Part shown: one piece after another, positions 15,866 to 24,249 of the stretch
Numbering within the stretch: the stretch's first letter is position 1
Layout of the letters: each line of letters starts with the position of its first letter
Assembly: GCA_021777475.1 (NCBI GenBank)
Contig: JAJYDM010000009.1
Coordinates: 1 to 43,401 of the forward strand
Direction: 5' to 3'
Length of the DNA stretch: 43,401 nucleotides
DNA from: Actinomycetes bacterium
Lineage (GTDB): Bacteria; Actinomycetota; Acidimicrobiia; Acidimicrobiales; Acidimicrobiaceae
The notes under the pieces: generated by a model
The model's database searches: none
Told to the model about the DNA's origin: nothing
The model's input: only the letters and a program-made list of their open reading frames with translations
Made by a program: the position numbers and the translations under genes

Positions 15866-17101
15866 TCATCCCTCAAGTATTTCAAGGCCGGATAAATGGT
15901 CTACTGTTTGATGGGCAGCTTCGAGAGCTTCCTCTACCGACCCGGCCGTCACTGTCACATGGCCAATCTTACGGTTTTTCCTAGATGATTTTGAATAAAG
16001 GTGCAAAGAAGCACCTTTAACCGAAAGTGCTGCCGGCAATAGCGGCAGCAGGTTCTGGCTGTTCGAGTTGGAGATCAGGTTCACCATGGCAGCAGCGGGC
16101 ACCCTAAGATCTGTGGATCCTAATGGCAACCCAAGAACGGCCCGCAAGTGATTTTCAAATTGGGAAGTGACATTGGCCTCAATTGTGATGTGACCGCTGT
16201 TATGAGGGCGCGGTGCTAATTCGTTTACCATTAGCTTTCCATCGATCACGAAAAATTCGACCGCGAGAATGCCAATAACCTCGAGTTCCTCGGCCAGTTT
16301 TCCAGCGACGCGCCGTGCCTCTGCTGCAATTTCCTGTGGGAAGTCCCCTGGCGAAGTGACCTCGCGGCACATTCCTTCTACTTGCAAGGTCTTTACCATC
16401 GGATAGGTGAGACACTCGCCGGTGGTGGAGCGAACGGCCAGAACTGAACCCTCGGCGTCCAGCTGCAGTTTTGGCTCTACGACGAATGGCAAGTGAGATG
16501 AAAGACTGTTAAAAATGGATGCTGCATCGGTTTCTCCATCGACCATGTATACCCCCCGTCCGTCATAGCCTCCTGTAGAAGGCTTAATCACGATTGGCCA
16601 ACCGTATCGGGCTCCAAATGAGGTTATTTCCGAGAGGGTGTTGCAAATCTGGTAAGGAGGAAGCGAATAGCCGAGTTGGGTGAGGCGTTGCCTCTGGTTA
16701 GCCTTGTTGGCGGAGAGTTCAAGAGTCGAGGCCGTGGGTAGCATCAAGCAGCCCCGTTTCTCGAGTTCCCTGACGATATTTGGCGAAACAAGTTCGTGGT
16801 CGAAGGTCACCGCGTCGCACTTTTGGGCGAAGTGGTAGATCTCTGGAGGAGTCCACGATTCAGATGATGCTCTGGTTATGTCGCGAAAGTATTTTGGAGC
16901 CGCCTCATCGGTGGGCGACGCGAAAAGATGTGCTTCGATGCCGAGAGAAATGGCGCTCTGGTAGAGCATTTGCGCAAGCTGACCTCCACCGATGATGCCT
17001 ACCGTCGGAGGTTTCGTCACCTTGGGCCAGTCAATTGTTTTCGAGTTCGAATCAGAATGATTTTCCGAATCTGGCGTTCGTCGTTCCTGTTGTATGCTCA
17101 T
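15866..17101 (-). CDS. purK: N5-carboxyaminoimidazole ribonucleotide synthase PurK
   Basis: ATP-grasp enzyme that makes N5-CAIR from AIR, ATP and bicarbonate. 411 residues. TVGIIGGGQLAQMLYQSA opens the pre-ATP-grasp domain at about residue 34; ATP-grasp landmarks are PIVIKPSTGGYDGRGV, LAVEFFVIDGKLMVNELAPRPHNSGHIT. The first 30 residues (polar, SENHSDSNSK) are longer than in most PurK and could be an over-long start, but I see no better in-frame site with a ribosome signal. A 105-bp gap separates it from the FGGY kinase gene upstream. Confidence 0.96.
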   Translation of the reverse strand: MSIQQERRTPDSENHSDSNSKTIDWPKVTKPPTVGIIGGGQLAQMLYQSAISLGIEAHLFASPTDEAAPKYFRDITRASSESWTPPEIYHFAQKCDAVTFDHELVSPNIVRELEKRGCLMLPTASTLELSANKANQRQRLTQLGYSLPPYQICNTLSEITSFGARYGWPIVIKPSTGGYDGRGVYMVDGETDAASIFNSLSSHLPFVVEPKLQLDAEGSVLAVRSTTGECLTYPMVKTLQVEGMCREVTSPGDFPQEIAAEARRVAGKLAEELEVIGILAVEFFVIDGKLMVNELAPRPHNSGHITIEANVTSQFENHLRAVLGLPLGSTDLRVPAAAMVNLISNSNSQNLLPLLPAALSVKGASLHLYSKSSRKNRKIGHVTVTAGSVEEALEAAHQTVDHLSGLEILEG

Positions 17102-17206
17102 TGTCCTCTGGTCTATCCCGCAATTGGCGCTTGGTGCATAACAATCACTTTAGCCTTTGAGACAGCCGTAATTTGTCCTGCATTATGTAGAGACGCTGCA
17201 TTATCG

Positions 17207-18679
17207 CTAAAAAGTCACTGTACTGAGTTCCGGAACAGAATTACGTGAGATTTCCACCGCCTTAAGCCAGCTGTCCTTCGACATTTCCGCTTGATGCATA
17301 TCGAATGCCCTCTCAGGATCGACAATCTGAATCGGACTGATGATTTCGTCTATGTAGCTGATGTGCGGGAGTGTACCCATGGCAAGGTGTCCGGCTAGAC
17401 CTGCTCCAACAGTTGTGGCTTCTTTGGCCGATGAGATCCTCAGGCGCTTTTGGCTGAAGTTGGCGAGATGTTGCAGGAACAGTTGGTTTTGGGTCATTCC
17501 TCCGTCGACGCTCAGTGACTCCAACGCCACCTGGCTATCTGCCTCTATGGCTTCGATCAAATCTGCACCCAAGTGTGCAACGCCTGCAAGTGTGGCGTTT
17601 GCGAGGTCAGATTTGGTGGTGGCATGAGTGATATTTGCAAAGCAGGCAAGGGCCCCGAAATCCCAATACGGGGTTGCAAGACCAGTCAGTGCTGGCACGA
17701 AGACTTCATTGGATCGGGAATGCGTTTCTCGTGCGAGAGCCTCAATAGAAGCGGGAGAATCCGCGATTCCAAGGTTGGCGCATACGAAGTCAACGGCTGA
17801 TCCCGCATGCAGTCCAATTGCTTCAAGGCCAAAGAGTATTTGGTCTCCCTTGGAACGCGCAACTATTGGGAATGTGCCATGGGATAAACGGGCGGTCGTA
17901 GTCGGCCCCTGCTCTCCGGTGAGAATATCCACCATGGCACCCGTTCCGAAGGTCGCCTTTGCGCGCTTCGGAACGGTTATCGCCTGTCCGAGCATGGAGG
18001 CTTGTTGGTCTCCCAATATTGCGACAAGAGGTAGGAATAGTCCGTCAATTTCCGCCTCTCCCAGGTAGCCGATAGATGGCACGATCTCCGGCAATGCCTT
18101 TATGGGGATTTTTAGTTTTGACAAAATCGTGGGGTCGTATCTTGATACGGTTGGCTCGACCAGGCCGGTCATGGCGGCATTCGTATGGTCTGTCTTGAAT
18201 TCACCGGTCAGACGAAAGCAGATCCAAGCGTCAATAGTCCCTCCCAGGAGGCCGCGGCTGCGATCCTTGTCGAACAGATCCATCATAAGGGAGATCTTTG
18301 TTGCACTCTGGTTAGGTGACAATGAGATGCCAGAAGCCTTGAGCGCCAAACACATAGGGGCTGTCCGAAGGTCCTGCCAGCTCTGTCCCATGCAAACTGG
18401 AATTTTAGAAACAGGGTCGAATACCACCGCCGAGGCCCGCTGATTAGTCAGAGCAATTGCAGAACAGGGGGTTTCCGAAAGGAGGCTTTTCATTAGACGG
18501 AGGCATGTTTGGAAAAGCTCCTCTGCGTCGAACTCAACGAAACCTCGTGTTGGGGAAAGCTTCGTGAACGTCGACCGAAATTCCGCGGTGACGGTGCCGG
18601 AAAGACTCACAGCGGATGCCCGGATGTTTGATGTCCCGATGTCAAGGACTGCTATCAGTGTCTCATGTAGCTGGTTCAT
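17207..18679 (-). CDS. FGGY-family carbohydrate kinase, glycerol-kinase-like with altered substrate pocket
   Basis: 490 residues, GlpK-like over its length: LDIGTSNIRASAV (phosphate 1), GDQQASMLGQ, FGTGAMVDIL (phosphate 2) and SVDGGMTQNQLFLQHLA (adenosine motif). Two positions that hold glycerol in GlpK are changed: the Arg-Glu pair of NQRE reads NQRA here (Arg81-Ala82), and the Tyr of PYFSATK reads Asn (PNQSATK, Asn123). Trp101 and the Asp-Gln pair remain. I infer a different polyol or sugar substrate, or a degenerate enzyme. No transporter or dehydrogenase gene is adjacent. It lies upstream of purK and downstream of a palindromic operator-like region. Confidence 0.85.
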   Translation of the reverse strand: MNQLHETLIAVLDIGTSNIRASAVSLSGTVTAEFRSTFTKLSPTRGFVEFDAEELFQTCLRLMKSLLSETPCSAIALTNQRASAVVFDPVSKIPVCMGQSWQDLRTAPMCLALKASGISLSPNQSATKISLMMDLFDKDRSRGLLGGTIDAWICFRLTGEFKTDHTNAAMTGLVEPTVSRYDPTILSKLKIPIKALPEIVPSIGYLGEAEIDGLFLPLVAILGDQQASMLGQAITVPKRAKATFGTGAMVDILTGEQGPTTTARLSHGTFPIVARSKGDQILFGLEAIGLHAGSAVDFVCANLGIADSPASIEALARETHSRSNEVFVPALTGLATPYWDFGALACFANITHATTKSDLANATLAGVAHLGADLIEAIEADSQVALESLSVDGGMTQNQLFLQHLANFSQKRLRISSAKEATTVGAGLAGHLAMGTLPHISYIDEIISPIQIVDPERAFDMHQAEMSKDSWLKAVEISRNSVPELSTVTF

Positions 18680-19009
18680 CGAGTCCCACCTGTTGAAAGT
18701 CCATCACGCACATCCCACTGTTGCTTAATAATATGATTAAAGGCACTGGCTAAGGTGCCCGAAGCCGAACTCTGGGTGGGTGGCACTGGAGTGTCGATTG
18801 ATTGAAATCAATCTTAGCGTCAGATCTTTTGGCTGGGTTGTCCTTGTGAAAGGCTATTGTAATCGAGCAACTTGGAGCGCTAAGTTAACTTCTGCTGCGG
18901 ATCCCGAATCCGGAGTGTATAGTGCAGCTACCGTACATATCAGTGTGGAAACAATGATTTTCCGTTACTAGGCGATGGTAAGTGTAAGCGAATGGTGATA
19001 GAATGAATT
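18680..19009. other. Divergent intergenic region between the FGGY kinase and perR
   Basis: 330 bp holding two palindromes. TTAAT (18725-18729) and ATTAA (18736-18740) form an AT-rich 16-bp element 45 bp before the kinase start, and GATTGATT/AATCAATC (18796-18813) lies mid-region. Both divergent promoters must be here. I see no gene; the open frame at 18780-18971 lacks any recognisable protein. Confidence 0.6.
18796..18813. promoter_or_regulatory. 18-bp operator-like palindrome
   Basis: GATTGATT-GA-AATCAATC: perfect 8-bp arms, 2-bp centre, size and symmetry of a dimeric repressor site. The regulator is unknown. It is not a good match to the Fur or PerR consensus. Confidence 0.5.
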
Positions 19010-19444
19010 GTGATGAGAAGTCCTGAAGAGTTGGTAAAGAGTTTTAGAGAGCACGGTTTGAAGGTCACTCCCCAGCGGGAGCGGATCTTCCGGATTCTAC
19101 AGGCGAACGAGTCTCACCCTACGGCAGAGTCGGTCCATGCGGAGTTGGTTAGAGAGATGCCATCTGTGTCGCTCAAGACCGTATACCAGACGCTGCATGA
19201 GCTGGCAGACATGGGAGAAATCTCTTCTTTGGACCTCGGTACAGGATCGTCAAGGTTCGATCCCAATCAGTCCACCCACCATCACTTGGTATGTACGCGA
19301 TGTCACCTGGTGAGAGATCTTTATTTAGATATTGACGATGTTATGATTCCGAAGGAGCAACTCCAAGGGTTCAAGGCAGGTACGGCAGAGATTACGTTCC
19401 GGGGGCTGTGTGCAAAGTGTCTGGTTGAGGTCTCTGAAGATTGA
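19010..19444 (+). CDS. perR: Fur-family peroxide regulator, PerR type
   Basis: 144 residues. Winged-helix half: GLKVTPQRERIFRIL, SVSLKTVYQTLHEL. The metal residues align one-for-one with B. subtilis PerR: regulatory site His36, Asp84, His90, His92, Asp103; structural zinc Cys95, Cys98 (CTRC) and Cys134, Cys137 (CAKC). Asp103 in place of the Glu usual in Fur is a PerR mark. PerR senses H2O2 by iron-catalysed His oxidation and de-represses peroxide defence genes. Rubrerythrin follows directly, a classic PerR target. GTG 19010 or ATG 19013 both fit as start. Confidence 0.9.
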   Translation: MMRSPEELVKSFREHGLKVTPQRERIFRILQANESHPTAESVHAELVREMPSVSLKTVYQTLHELADMGEISSLDLGTGSSRFDPNQSTHHHLVCTRCHLVRDLYLDIDDVMIPKEQLQGFKAGTAEITFRGLCAKCLVEVSED

Positions 19445-19535
19445 CTGGCGGATCTACTGTTGCGATTTATGAGTTGAATTAGGAATAACAATCCGTTTGT
19501 AGCTTAGGTGGCATTAGATAACAAGGAGATAAATT

Positions 19536-19958
19536 ATGGCAGAGCTTAAAAGTTCCAAGACGGCGGAAAACTTGAAAGAGGCGTTTGCAGGAGAGAGTCA
19601 GGCAAATCGCCGTTACCTTTACTTCGCCCAGAAGGCTGACGTGGAAGGTTACCCAGACATCGCTTCGTTGTTCAGGTCGGTTGCTGATGGTGAAACAGGG
19701 CATGCATTCGGCCATTTCGATTTCTTGGCTGATGGTGTGGGCGATCCCGTAACCGGCGTTCCTGTTGGCGGCTCTGAGGACAATTTGAAATCTGCCATCG
19801 AGGGTGAGACCTACGAGTACACGGAGATGTATCCAGGTTTTGCACGCACTGCGAGGGATGAGGGTTTTCAAGAGATTGCCGAATGGTTTGAAACATTGGC
19901 CCGGGCTGAGAAGAGCCACGCTGGTCGCTTTACTCAGGGTCTTGAGTCAATATCATAA
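19536..19958 (+). CDS. rbr: Rubrerythrin, diiron domain only
   Basis: NADH-peroxidase-type non-haem diiron protein that reduces H2O2. 140 residues. Ligands visible in the four-helix bundle: Glu20 (FAGESQANRRY), Glu53 and His56 (DGETGHAFGHF), Glu91 and Glu94 (EGETYEYTEMY), Glu124 and His127 (RAEKSHAGRF). The C-terminal rubredoxin domain with its two CxxC pairs is absent, so electrons must come from a separate protein; the Fe-S protein encoded next is a candidate. ATG with AAGGAG. Located 91 bp after perR. Confidence 0.96.
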   Translation: MAELKSSKTAENLKEAFAGESQANRRYLYFAQKADVEGYPDIASLFRSVADGETGHAFGHFDFLADGVGDPVTGVPVGGSEDNLKSAIEGETYEYTEMYPGFARTARDEGFQEIAEWFETLARAEKSHAGRFTQGLESIS

Positions 19959-19991
19959 TTTCACCTGAGAATTGAAATGTGCAGCTCGCCA

Positions 19992-20053
19992 CGTCATACT
20001 GTGTTCGGTATTTGCTCGGCAGCAAATGTGCCGTGCAAATACCGAGTCTGACG
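19992..20053 (+). other. Long interrupted stem-loop between rubrerythrin and Fe-S protein genes
   Basis: CGGTATTTGC (20006-20015) pairs with GCAAATACCG (20035-20044); inside, GGCA (20018-20021) pairs with TGCC (20029-20032); outside, CGTCA (19992-19996) pairs with TGACG (20049-20053). No T-run follows. It could be a terminator, an mRNA-stability element giving more rubrerythrin than downstream product, or an operator. Confidence 0.65.
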
Positions 20054-20124
20054 CGACAAATTTAGACGGTTCAATTTACTCGGCCCGAGCTTGTTAATGG
20101 GTATGGGTGCTGGTCAGGAGGAAC

Positions 20125-21414
20125 ATGGCAACTACTTACGATCCATCTCATGCCTTATATTTTGATGAGCCAGATCTTAGGTTGGAACTGACCAGGGTAT
20201 TTGATCTTTGCCACGGGTGCAGGCTTTGCCTTCATCTTTGTCCGGCTTTTCCGACGCTTTTCAATTCAATCGATGCGAGAGATGGCGACGTGGAGGGTTT
20301 GACGCCCACAGAGCAGAATCAAGTCGTCGACGAATGCTATCAGTGCAAGCTGTGCTATATAAAGTGTCCGTACATTCCGCCCCACGAGTGGGATTTAGAC
20401 TTCCCTCGCCTGATGATGCGCGCCAATGCGGTCAAGAAGAGGAATAATCATCAGAGTTCAAGCGAGAAACTTGCCGATCAGCTTCTGAGTCGTACTGACT
20501 TGTTGGGAACGGTTTCGGTGAAGTTTTCGGGTTTGGCAAACAAGGCGCTTTCAACTGATTCAACCTTGTTGAGAAAGGCAATGGAGAAGGTTGTGGGCAT
20601 TGCGGCTCAACGGGTCCTTCCACCGTATGCAAAACAGCGATTCTCCGTCTGGTTCAAGAACCGCATAAAGCCATTTGTCGAGAATCGACGTGCCACGGCC
20701 GTGATCTACCCCACCTGCTTCATTGAGTACCAGGAGCCTGCGATTGGTAAGGACTTAGTGGCGGTGTATGAGAGAAATGGTATCGAGTGCTCGCTTCCTG
20801 ATGGTGTGACTTGTTGCGGTGCTCCTTGGTTGCACAGCGGCGACGTTGACCATTTCAAGAAGACCGCGGAGAAAAACGTCACGGCGCTGGTAAGCCGGGC
20901 GCGTCAAGGCAATGCGATTGTTGTTTCCCAGCCCACCTGCGCTTACGTTATAAAGCGTGACTATCCTCTGTATCTCCAGTCACAGGAGGCTAAAGATGTT
21001 GCAGGTGCGACATATGACGCTGCCGAATACTTGATGGATGTTCACAAAAATAAGGGAGGGATTAGTCTCGACTTTAACGGCCCAGCTCCAGCTTCAGTCA
21101 CTTATCATGCCCCGTGCCACCTTCAGGCGCAGAACATCGGTTTCAAGAGCCGCGACCTTTTGAAACTGACTGGCACCAAGGTGACGGTAGTCAACAAGTG
21201 TTCTGGCATAGACGGGACGTGGGGCTACCGCAAAGAGAATTATGAGCTGTCTAAAAAGGTCGCTAGCGGACTAGTTAAAGCTATAGAAAAGAGTGAAGGC
21301 GAGGTCTTGTCAGGGGACTGCCATCTCGCTAACACCGCAATAACCGAAGAGACGGAACGAAGAGTATTCCATCCTATTCAGATCATTGCCCGGGCTTACG
21401 GTATCAAGGAGTAA
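20125..21414 (+). CDS. Fe-S oxidoreductase with heterodisulfide-reductase-like CCG domains (GlpC/HdrD type)
   Basis: 429 residues. N-terminal ferredoxin part with two 4Fe-4S motifs: CHGCRLCLHLCPAFP and CYQCKLCYIKCPYIPP. C-terminal CCG (cysteine-rich) modules: CCGAPWLHSGD, and HAPCHLQAQNIG with CSGIDGTWGYR, where the second module has CSG in place of CCG. Such proteins move electrons to a membrane or thiol partner. I chose ATG 20125, after AGGAGG at 20116-20121, over GTG 20107. It lies between rubrerythrin and DUF3501, a grouping seen in many bacteria, and may be the electron donor to rubrerythrin (inference). Confidence 0.9.
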   Translation: MATTYDPSHALYFDEPDLRLELTRVFDLCHGCRLCLHLCPAFPTLFNSIDARDGDVEGLTPTEQNQVVDECYQCKLCYIKCPYIPPHEWDLDFPRLMMRANAVKKRNNHQSSSEKLADQLLSRTDLLGTVSVKFSGLANKALSTDSTLLRKAMEKVVGIAAQRVLPPYAKQRFSVWFKNRIKPFVENRRATAVIYPTCFIEYQEPAIGKDLVAVYERNGIECSLPDGVTCCGAPWLHSGDVDHFKKTAEKNVTALVSRARQGNAIVVSQPTCAYVIKRDYPLYLQSQEAKDVAGATYDAAEYLMDVHKNKGGISLDFNGPAPASVTYHAPCHLQAQNIGFKSRDLLKLTGTKVTVVNKCSGIDGTWGYRKENYELSKKVASGLVKAIEKSEGEVLSGDCHLANTAITEETERRVFHPIQIIARAYGIKE

Positions 21415-21419
21415 TTGCG

Positions 21420-22016
21420 ATGACAAAGTTGCAGTTGGGCGACATTGTTGACCTCCGTGAGTACGAGCGCGAGCGCGAGGATTTTCGCCGCTCAATTATC
21501 GCGCTAAAGGCTGTCCGGCGAGTCGCTCTCGGAAATGTGGTGACAGTGGTGTTCGAAAATCGCGATACTATCAGGTTTCAGATCCAGGAAATGGCGCGGG
21601 CTGAGAAGATGCTTCGTGACGAGCAAATCGAAACTGAGCTGGCAATATATAATCCGATGATCCCAGAAAAGGGGGAGCTAAAGGCGACGCTTTTTCTCGA
21701 GCTTACATCGAAGGACTTGCTTCAGGAATGGCTTCCAGCGCTGGTGGGCATAGAGAGGTCTGTCTACTTGGAGGTTGGAAAGGGTGGATCACTCAGGCGA
21801 AGTTTGTCCCAGCCGGAGGGCGACCATGAGTTGCAACTGACTCGAGAAGATGTCACTGCATCGGTCCACTATATCGAATGGACATTGGATCAGGATTTTC
21901 AGCGGCAGATGAGGGGTGGGGGAGTCTACCTGGGAATAGATCATCCCAGATACCAGGCTCGCGTGGAACTGTCGCGCTCCACCATAGAGTCGCTTATTTC
22001 CGATTGGCGCGACTAG
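21420..22016 (+). CDS. DUF3501 family protein
   Basis: 198 residues, no known biochemical role. Recognised from LGDIVDLREYEREREDFRRS, VVTVVFENRDTIRFQIQEMARAEKM, HYIEWTL and the VYLGIDHPRYQARVELS end, and from its position five bases after the Fe-S oxidoreductase gene, as in other rubrerythrin clusters. Soluble, no membrane segment, no Cys pairs. It could be an assembly or partner protein of the Fe-S oxidoreductase. Confidence 0.88.
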   Translation: MTKLQLGDIVDLREYEREREDFRRSIIALKAVRRVALGNVVTVVFENRDTIRFQIQEMARAEKMLRDEQIETELAIYNPMIPEKGELKATLFLELTSKDLLQEWLPALVGIERSVYLEVGKGGSLRRSLSQPEGDHELQLTREDVTASVHYIEWTLDQDFQRQMRGGGVYLGIDHPRYQARVELSRSTIESLISDWRD

Positions 22017-22073
22017 CTGTCATTCTTAGCACCTAGCCCATTTCTTGGTAGCTGCAGTGATATTGGTATCTCT

Positions 22074-22757
22074 CTAGTGGAGTATGTTCACTGCTCGCGC
22101 TCCCACCAGGATGACTGTTATGACTGAGACCATCGACTGGACCAGCATTAGGAACTTTGCCATAGGCGTTAGTGGCATGGTGTCGGTAGGGCTGAAGGCC
22201 AGGGCATTGGTGAATGAGACGTAGAGGTAATCCATGAAAGTGGGGACCCATTTTCCAATGGTGGTTCCCGGGGAAGTCATCTGTGGGAAGAGAAAGTCAG
22301 GATTGCGCCGAAGGTTGGAGCATCTGGCGAAAGGCCCACCTCTGTCCAGCTCCCAGAACCACAAGCCAAACACCATTACGTTTGTGACCCAAATTGCCAC
22401 CGCGGCGTAAATAAGCGAACGGCCGCTTGTGCTTCCACCGGCCACGAGGGTGTAGCTGAGCAATGCGAGGTTGCTAGCATTGGCCAGGTTGACCAGGCCA
22501 ATGAGGGCCAGTGAAAGGACCCTTATATTTTTGGATTCTCTGGTTATTTTCATCGGGTTGGAAGCCGTAAGTGCAATTAAAATTATTAGTTCAAGCGCGG
22601 GTAAAAGATACCTTGGGCCAAGGATGAGTCTCTTTGGCAGAAGGGTGTAGATAAGTATCGCCAAAAGAATGGCTATCGTAGCTGGTAGACGGTGTTCATG
22701 CTCGGATCTGAATCCGTACGCTGGTGACTCTGGTGGCTTTCGCTGATCTGCTGCCAT
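22074..22757 (-). CDS. Integral membrane protein, unknown function
   Basis: 227 residues with about five membrane segments: near 27-43, 50-66, 80-105, 115-136 and 198-220. A conserved-looking loop reads WFWELDRGGPFAR, followed by PDFLFPQMT and FMDYLYVSFTNALAFSPTD, then a last helix ending ILVGARAVNIL. The layout, with a loop before the last helix, recalls two-helix ion-channel-like proteins and DUF1345-type proteins of Actinobacteria, but no TVGYGD-type selectivity filter is present. Convergent with DUF3501, divergent from trpD. Confidence 0.8.
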   Translation of the reverse strand: MAADQRKPPESPAYGFRSEHEHRLPATIAILLAILIYTLLPKRLILGPRYLLPALELIILIALTASNPMKITRESKNIRVLSLALIGLVNLANASNLALLSYTLVAGGSTSGRSLIYAAVAIWVTNVMVFGLWFWELDRGGPFARCSNLRRNPDFLFPQMTSPGTTIGKWVPTFMDYLYVSFTNALAFSPTDTMPLTPMAKFLMLVQSMVSVITVILVGARAVNILH

Positions 22758-22907
22758 GGTTTTATATTAGAGTTGTCGGGCGGGTTTTGTCTTCAGCCCG
22801 CAAGAAGCTACAGCCATTTTGCGCCCCATGGTGCGATGCAGTCTTCAGCGTCTTTATAAATGACTGCTGGTGGAGGTGCAGTGCTGAACTGAGTATCCTC
22901 TTATAGA

Positions 22908-23969
22908 GTGACTCTAGAAGATGTGAAAACATTACAAGAATTTCCTGGCTGGCCGTCTGTCCTGGCACGTTTGTTTCGGCGGGAGGACTTGGGTTATGAG
23001 CTATCTCGGCTTGCCCTCACCGAGATTCTCTCAGGTGAGACGTCAATGGCTCATGCGGCAGCGTTTGTCTCCGCTCTAAGGACCAAGGGCGAGACTGTCA
23101 ACGAAGTGTCCGGCATGGCTGCAGCGATGTTGGAGATGGCGACCTTAATTGACGTTGATCCACACGTGGTCGATACCTGCGGAACCGGTGGGGACAGGGC
23201 TATGACTATCAATGTCTCCACTATGGCGGCACTGATAGTGGCGGGTGCTGGCGCTAAGGTCTGTAAGCATGGAGGTCGTGCGTCATCTTCGAAATCCGGC
23301 TCAGCCGACGTGTTGGAGTCACTTGGCGTTAAGGTCGACATCGGCCCGACATTGGTCGCGGAGTGCATTTCCAAGGCAAACATTGGATTCTGTTTTGCTC
23401 CGAAGTTCCATCCGGCGATGGCAAGTGTGGGTGGTCTGCGGCGTGAGCTTGGCGTTCCAACGATTTTCAACTTTTTGGGTCCCCTTGTGAATCCCGCCAG
23501 GGCAAAGTATCAAGTTGTCGGCGTGTCCGACCCGGCAATGGCTGAGACGATGATTGGTGTCCTGGCAAACCAGGGATCTGAACGCGCAATGGTCGTTTTT
23601 GGTGATGACGGATTGGATGAAATCTCTACGACCGCGGTCACCTCGGTTCTTGAACTCTCACGAGAGATTGATGACAAAGTCGTGATAAAGCGGTACAAGA
23701 TCGATCCGACTGATCTAGGAGTTCCGCTTGCTACGCTCAAGGACTTGCGCGGAGGCGAAGCCAGTGAGAACGCTGAAATCGTGAGGAGAGTTCTTGAAGG
23801 CGAGCCAGGACCCAAGGCGAATATTGCGATACTTAATGCTGGTGCAGCCCTCTACATTTGTGGCGCGGCTCCATCAATCGCCGAAGGCGTGGAACGCGCG
23901 CGGGTGTCGGTCTCCTCGGGTTCGGCACTTCGAGCACTTGAGTTGCTGGTGGCGAGTTCTCAACTTTAG
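22908..23969 (+). CDS. trpD: Anthranilate phosphoribosyltransferase TrpD
   Basis: Second step of tryptophan synthesis: joins anthranilate and PRPP. 353 residues. Landmarks: VVDTCGTGGDRAMTINVSTM (PRPP loop), KHGGRASSSKSGSADVLESLG, FAPKFHPAM, GPLVNPA and the metal pair in DDGLDEIS. GTG start at 22908 without a clear ribosome site. No other trp gene is near; in Mycobacterium trpD is likewise solitary and close to pimB'. Confidence 0.97.
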   Translation: MTLEDVKTLQEFPGWPSVLARLFRREDLGYELSRLALTEILSGETSMAHAAAFVSALRTKGETVNEVSGMAAAMLEMATLIDVDPHVVDTCGTGGDRAMTINVSTMAALIVAGAGAKVCKHGGRASSSKSGSADVLESLGVKVDIGPTLVAECISKANIGFCFAPKFHPAMASVGGLRRELGVPTIFNFLGPLVNPARAKYQVVGVSDPAMAETMIGVLANQGSERAMVVFGDDGLDEISTTAVTSVLELSREIDDKVVIKRYKIDPTDLGVPLATLKDLRGGEASENAEIVRRVLEGEPGPKANIAILNAGAALYICGAAPSIAEGVERARVSVSSGSALRALELLVASSQL

Positions 23970-24033
23970 AAATCATAGTTTTCGGCTGTGCGAGCGGTTT
24001 AGTAAAGTGCCGCATTTGGTTCTTGAGGTCTAG

Positions 24034-24249
24034 GTGGCATCATTGTCGTTGCAATTGTTTGTCATCCACCCGGTTGAGGCGGTCGTCGCTCGTTGGCACT
24101 GCTTATTGGCGGGGTCATTGAGGAATGAACCTGTCATTGAAGTGTGGTCCTCGCCCCGCTTTGAGATAGTGAGACTATTTGAGTTGTCAATTATGTTGGA
24201 ATTTGGCGCCCCTAAGGAATTGGCTGCTCGGCTAGTCTCGATTCTGTGA
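24034..24249 (+). CDS. Short hypothetical protein, coupled to the next gene
   Basis: 71 residues (MASLSLQLFVIHPVEAVVAR, then LLAGSLRNEPVIEVWSSPRF, LSIMLEFGAPKELAARLVSI). I do not recognise a family. Support for reality: GTG at 24034 with GAGGT upstream, and a 4-bp stop/start overlap (GTGA) with the zinc-ribbon gene, which points to translational coupling. Confidence 0.55.
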   Translation: MASLSLQLFVIHPVEAVVARWHCLLAGSLRNEPVIEVWSSPRFEIVRLFELSIMLEFGAPKELAARLVSIL

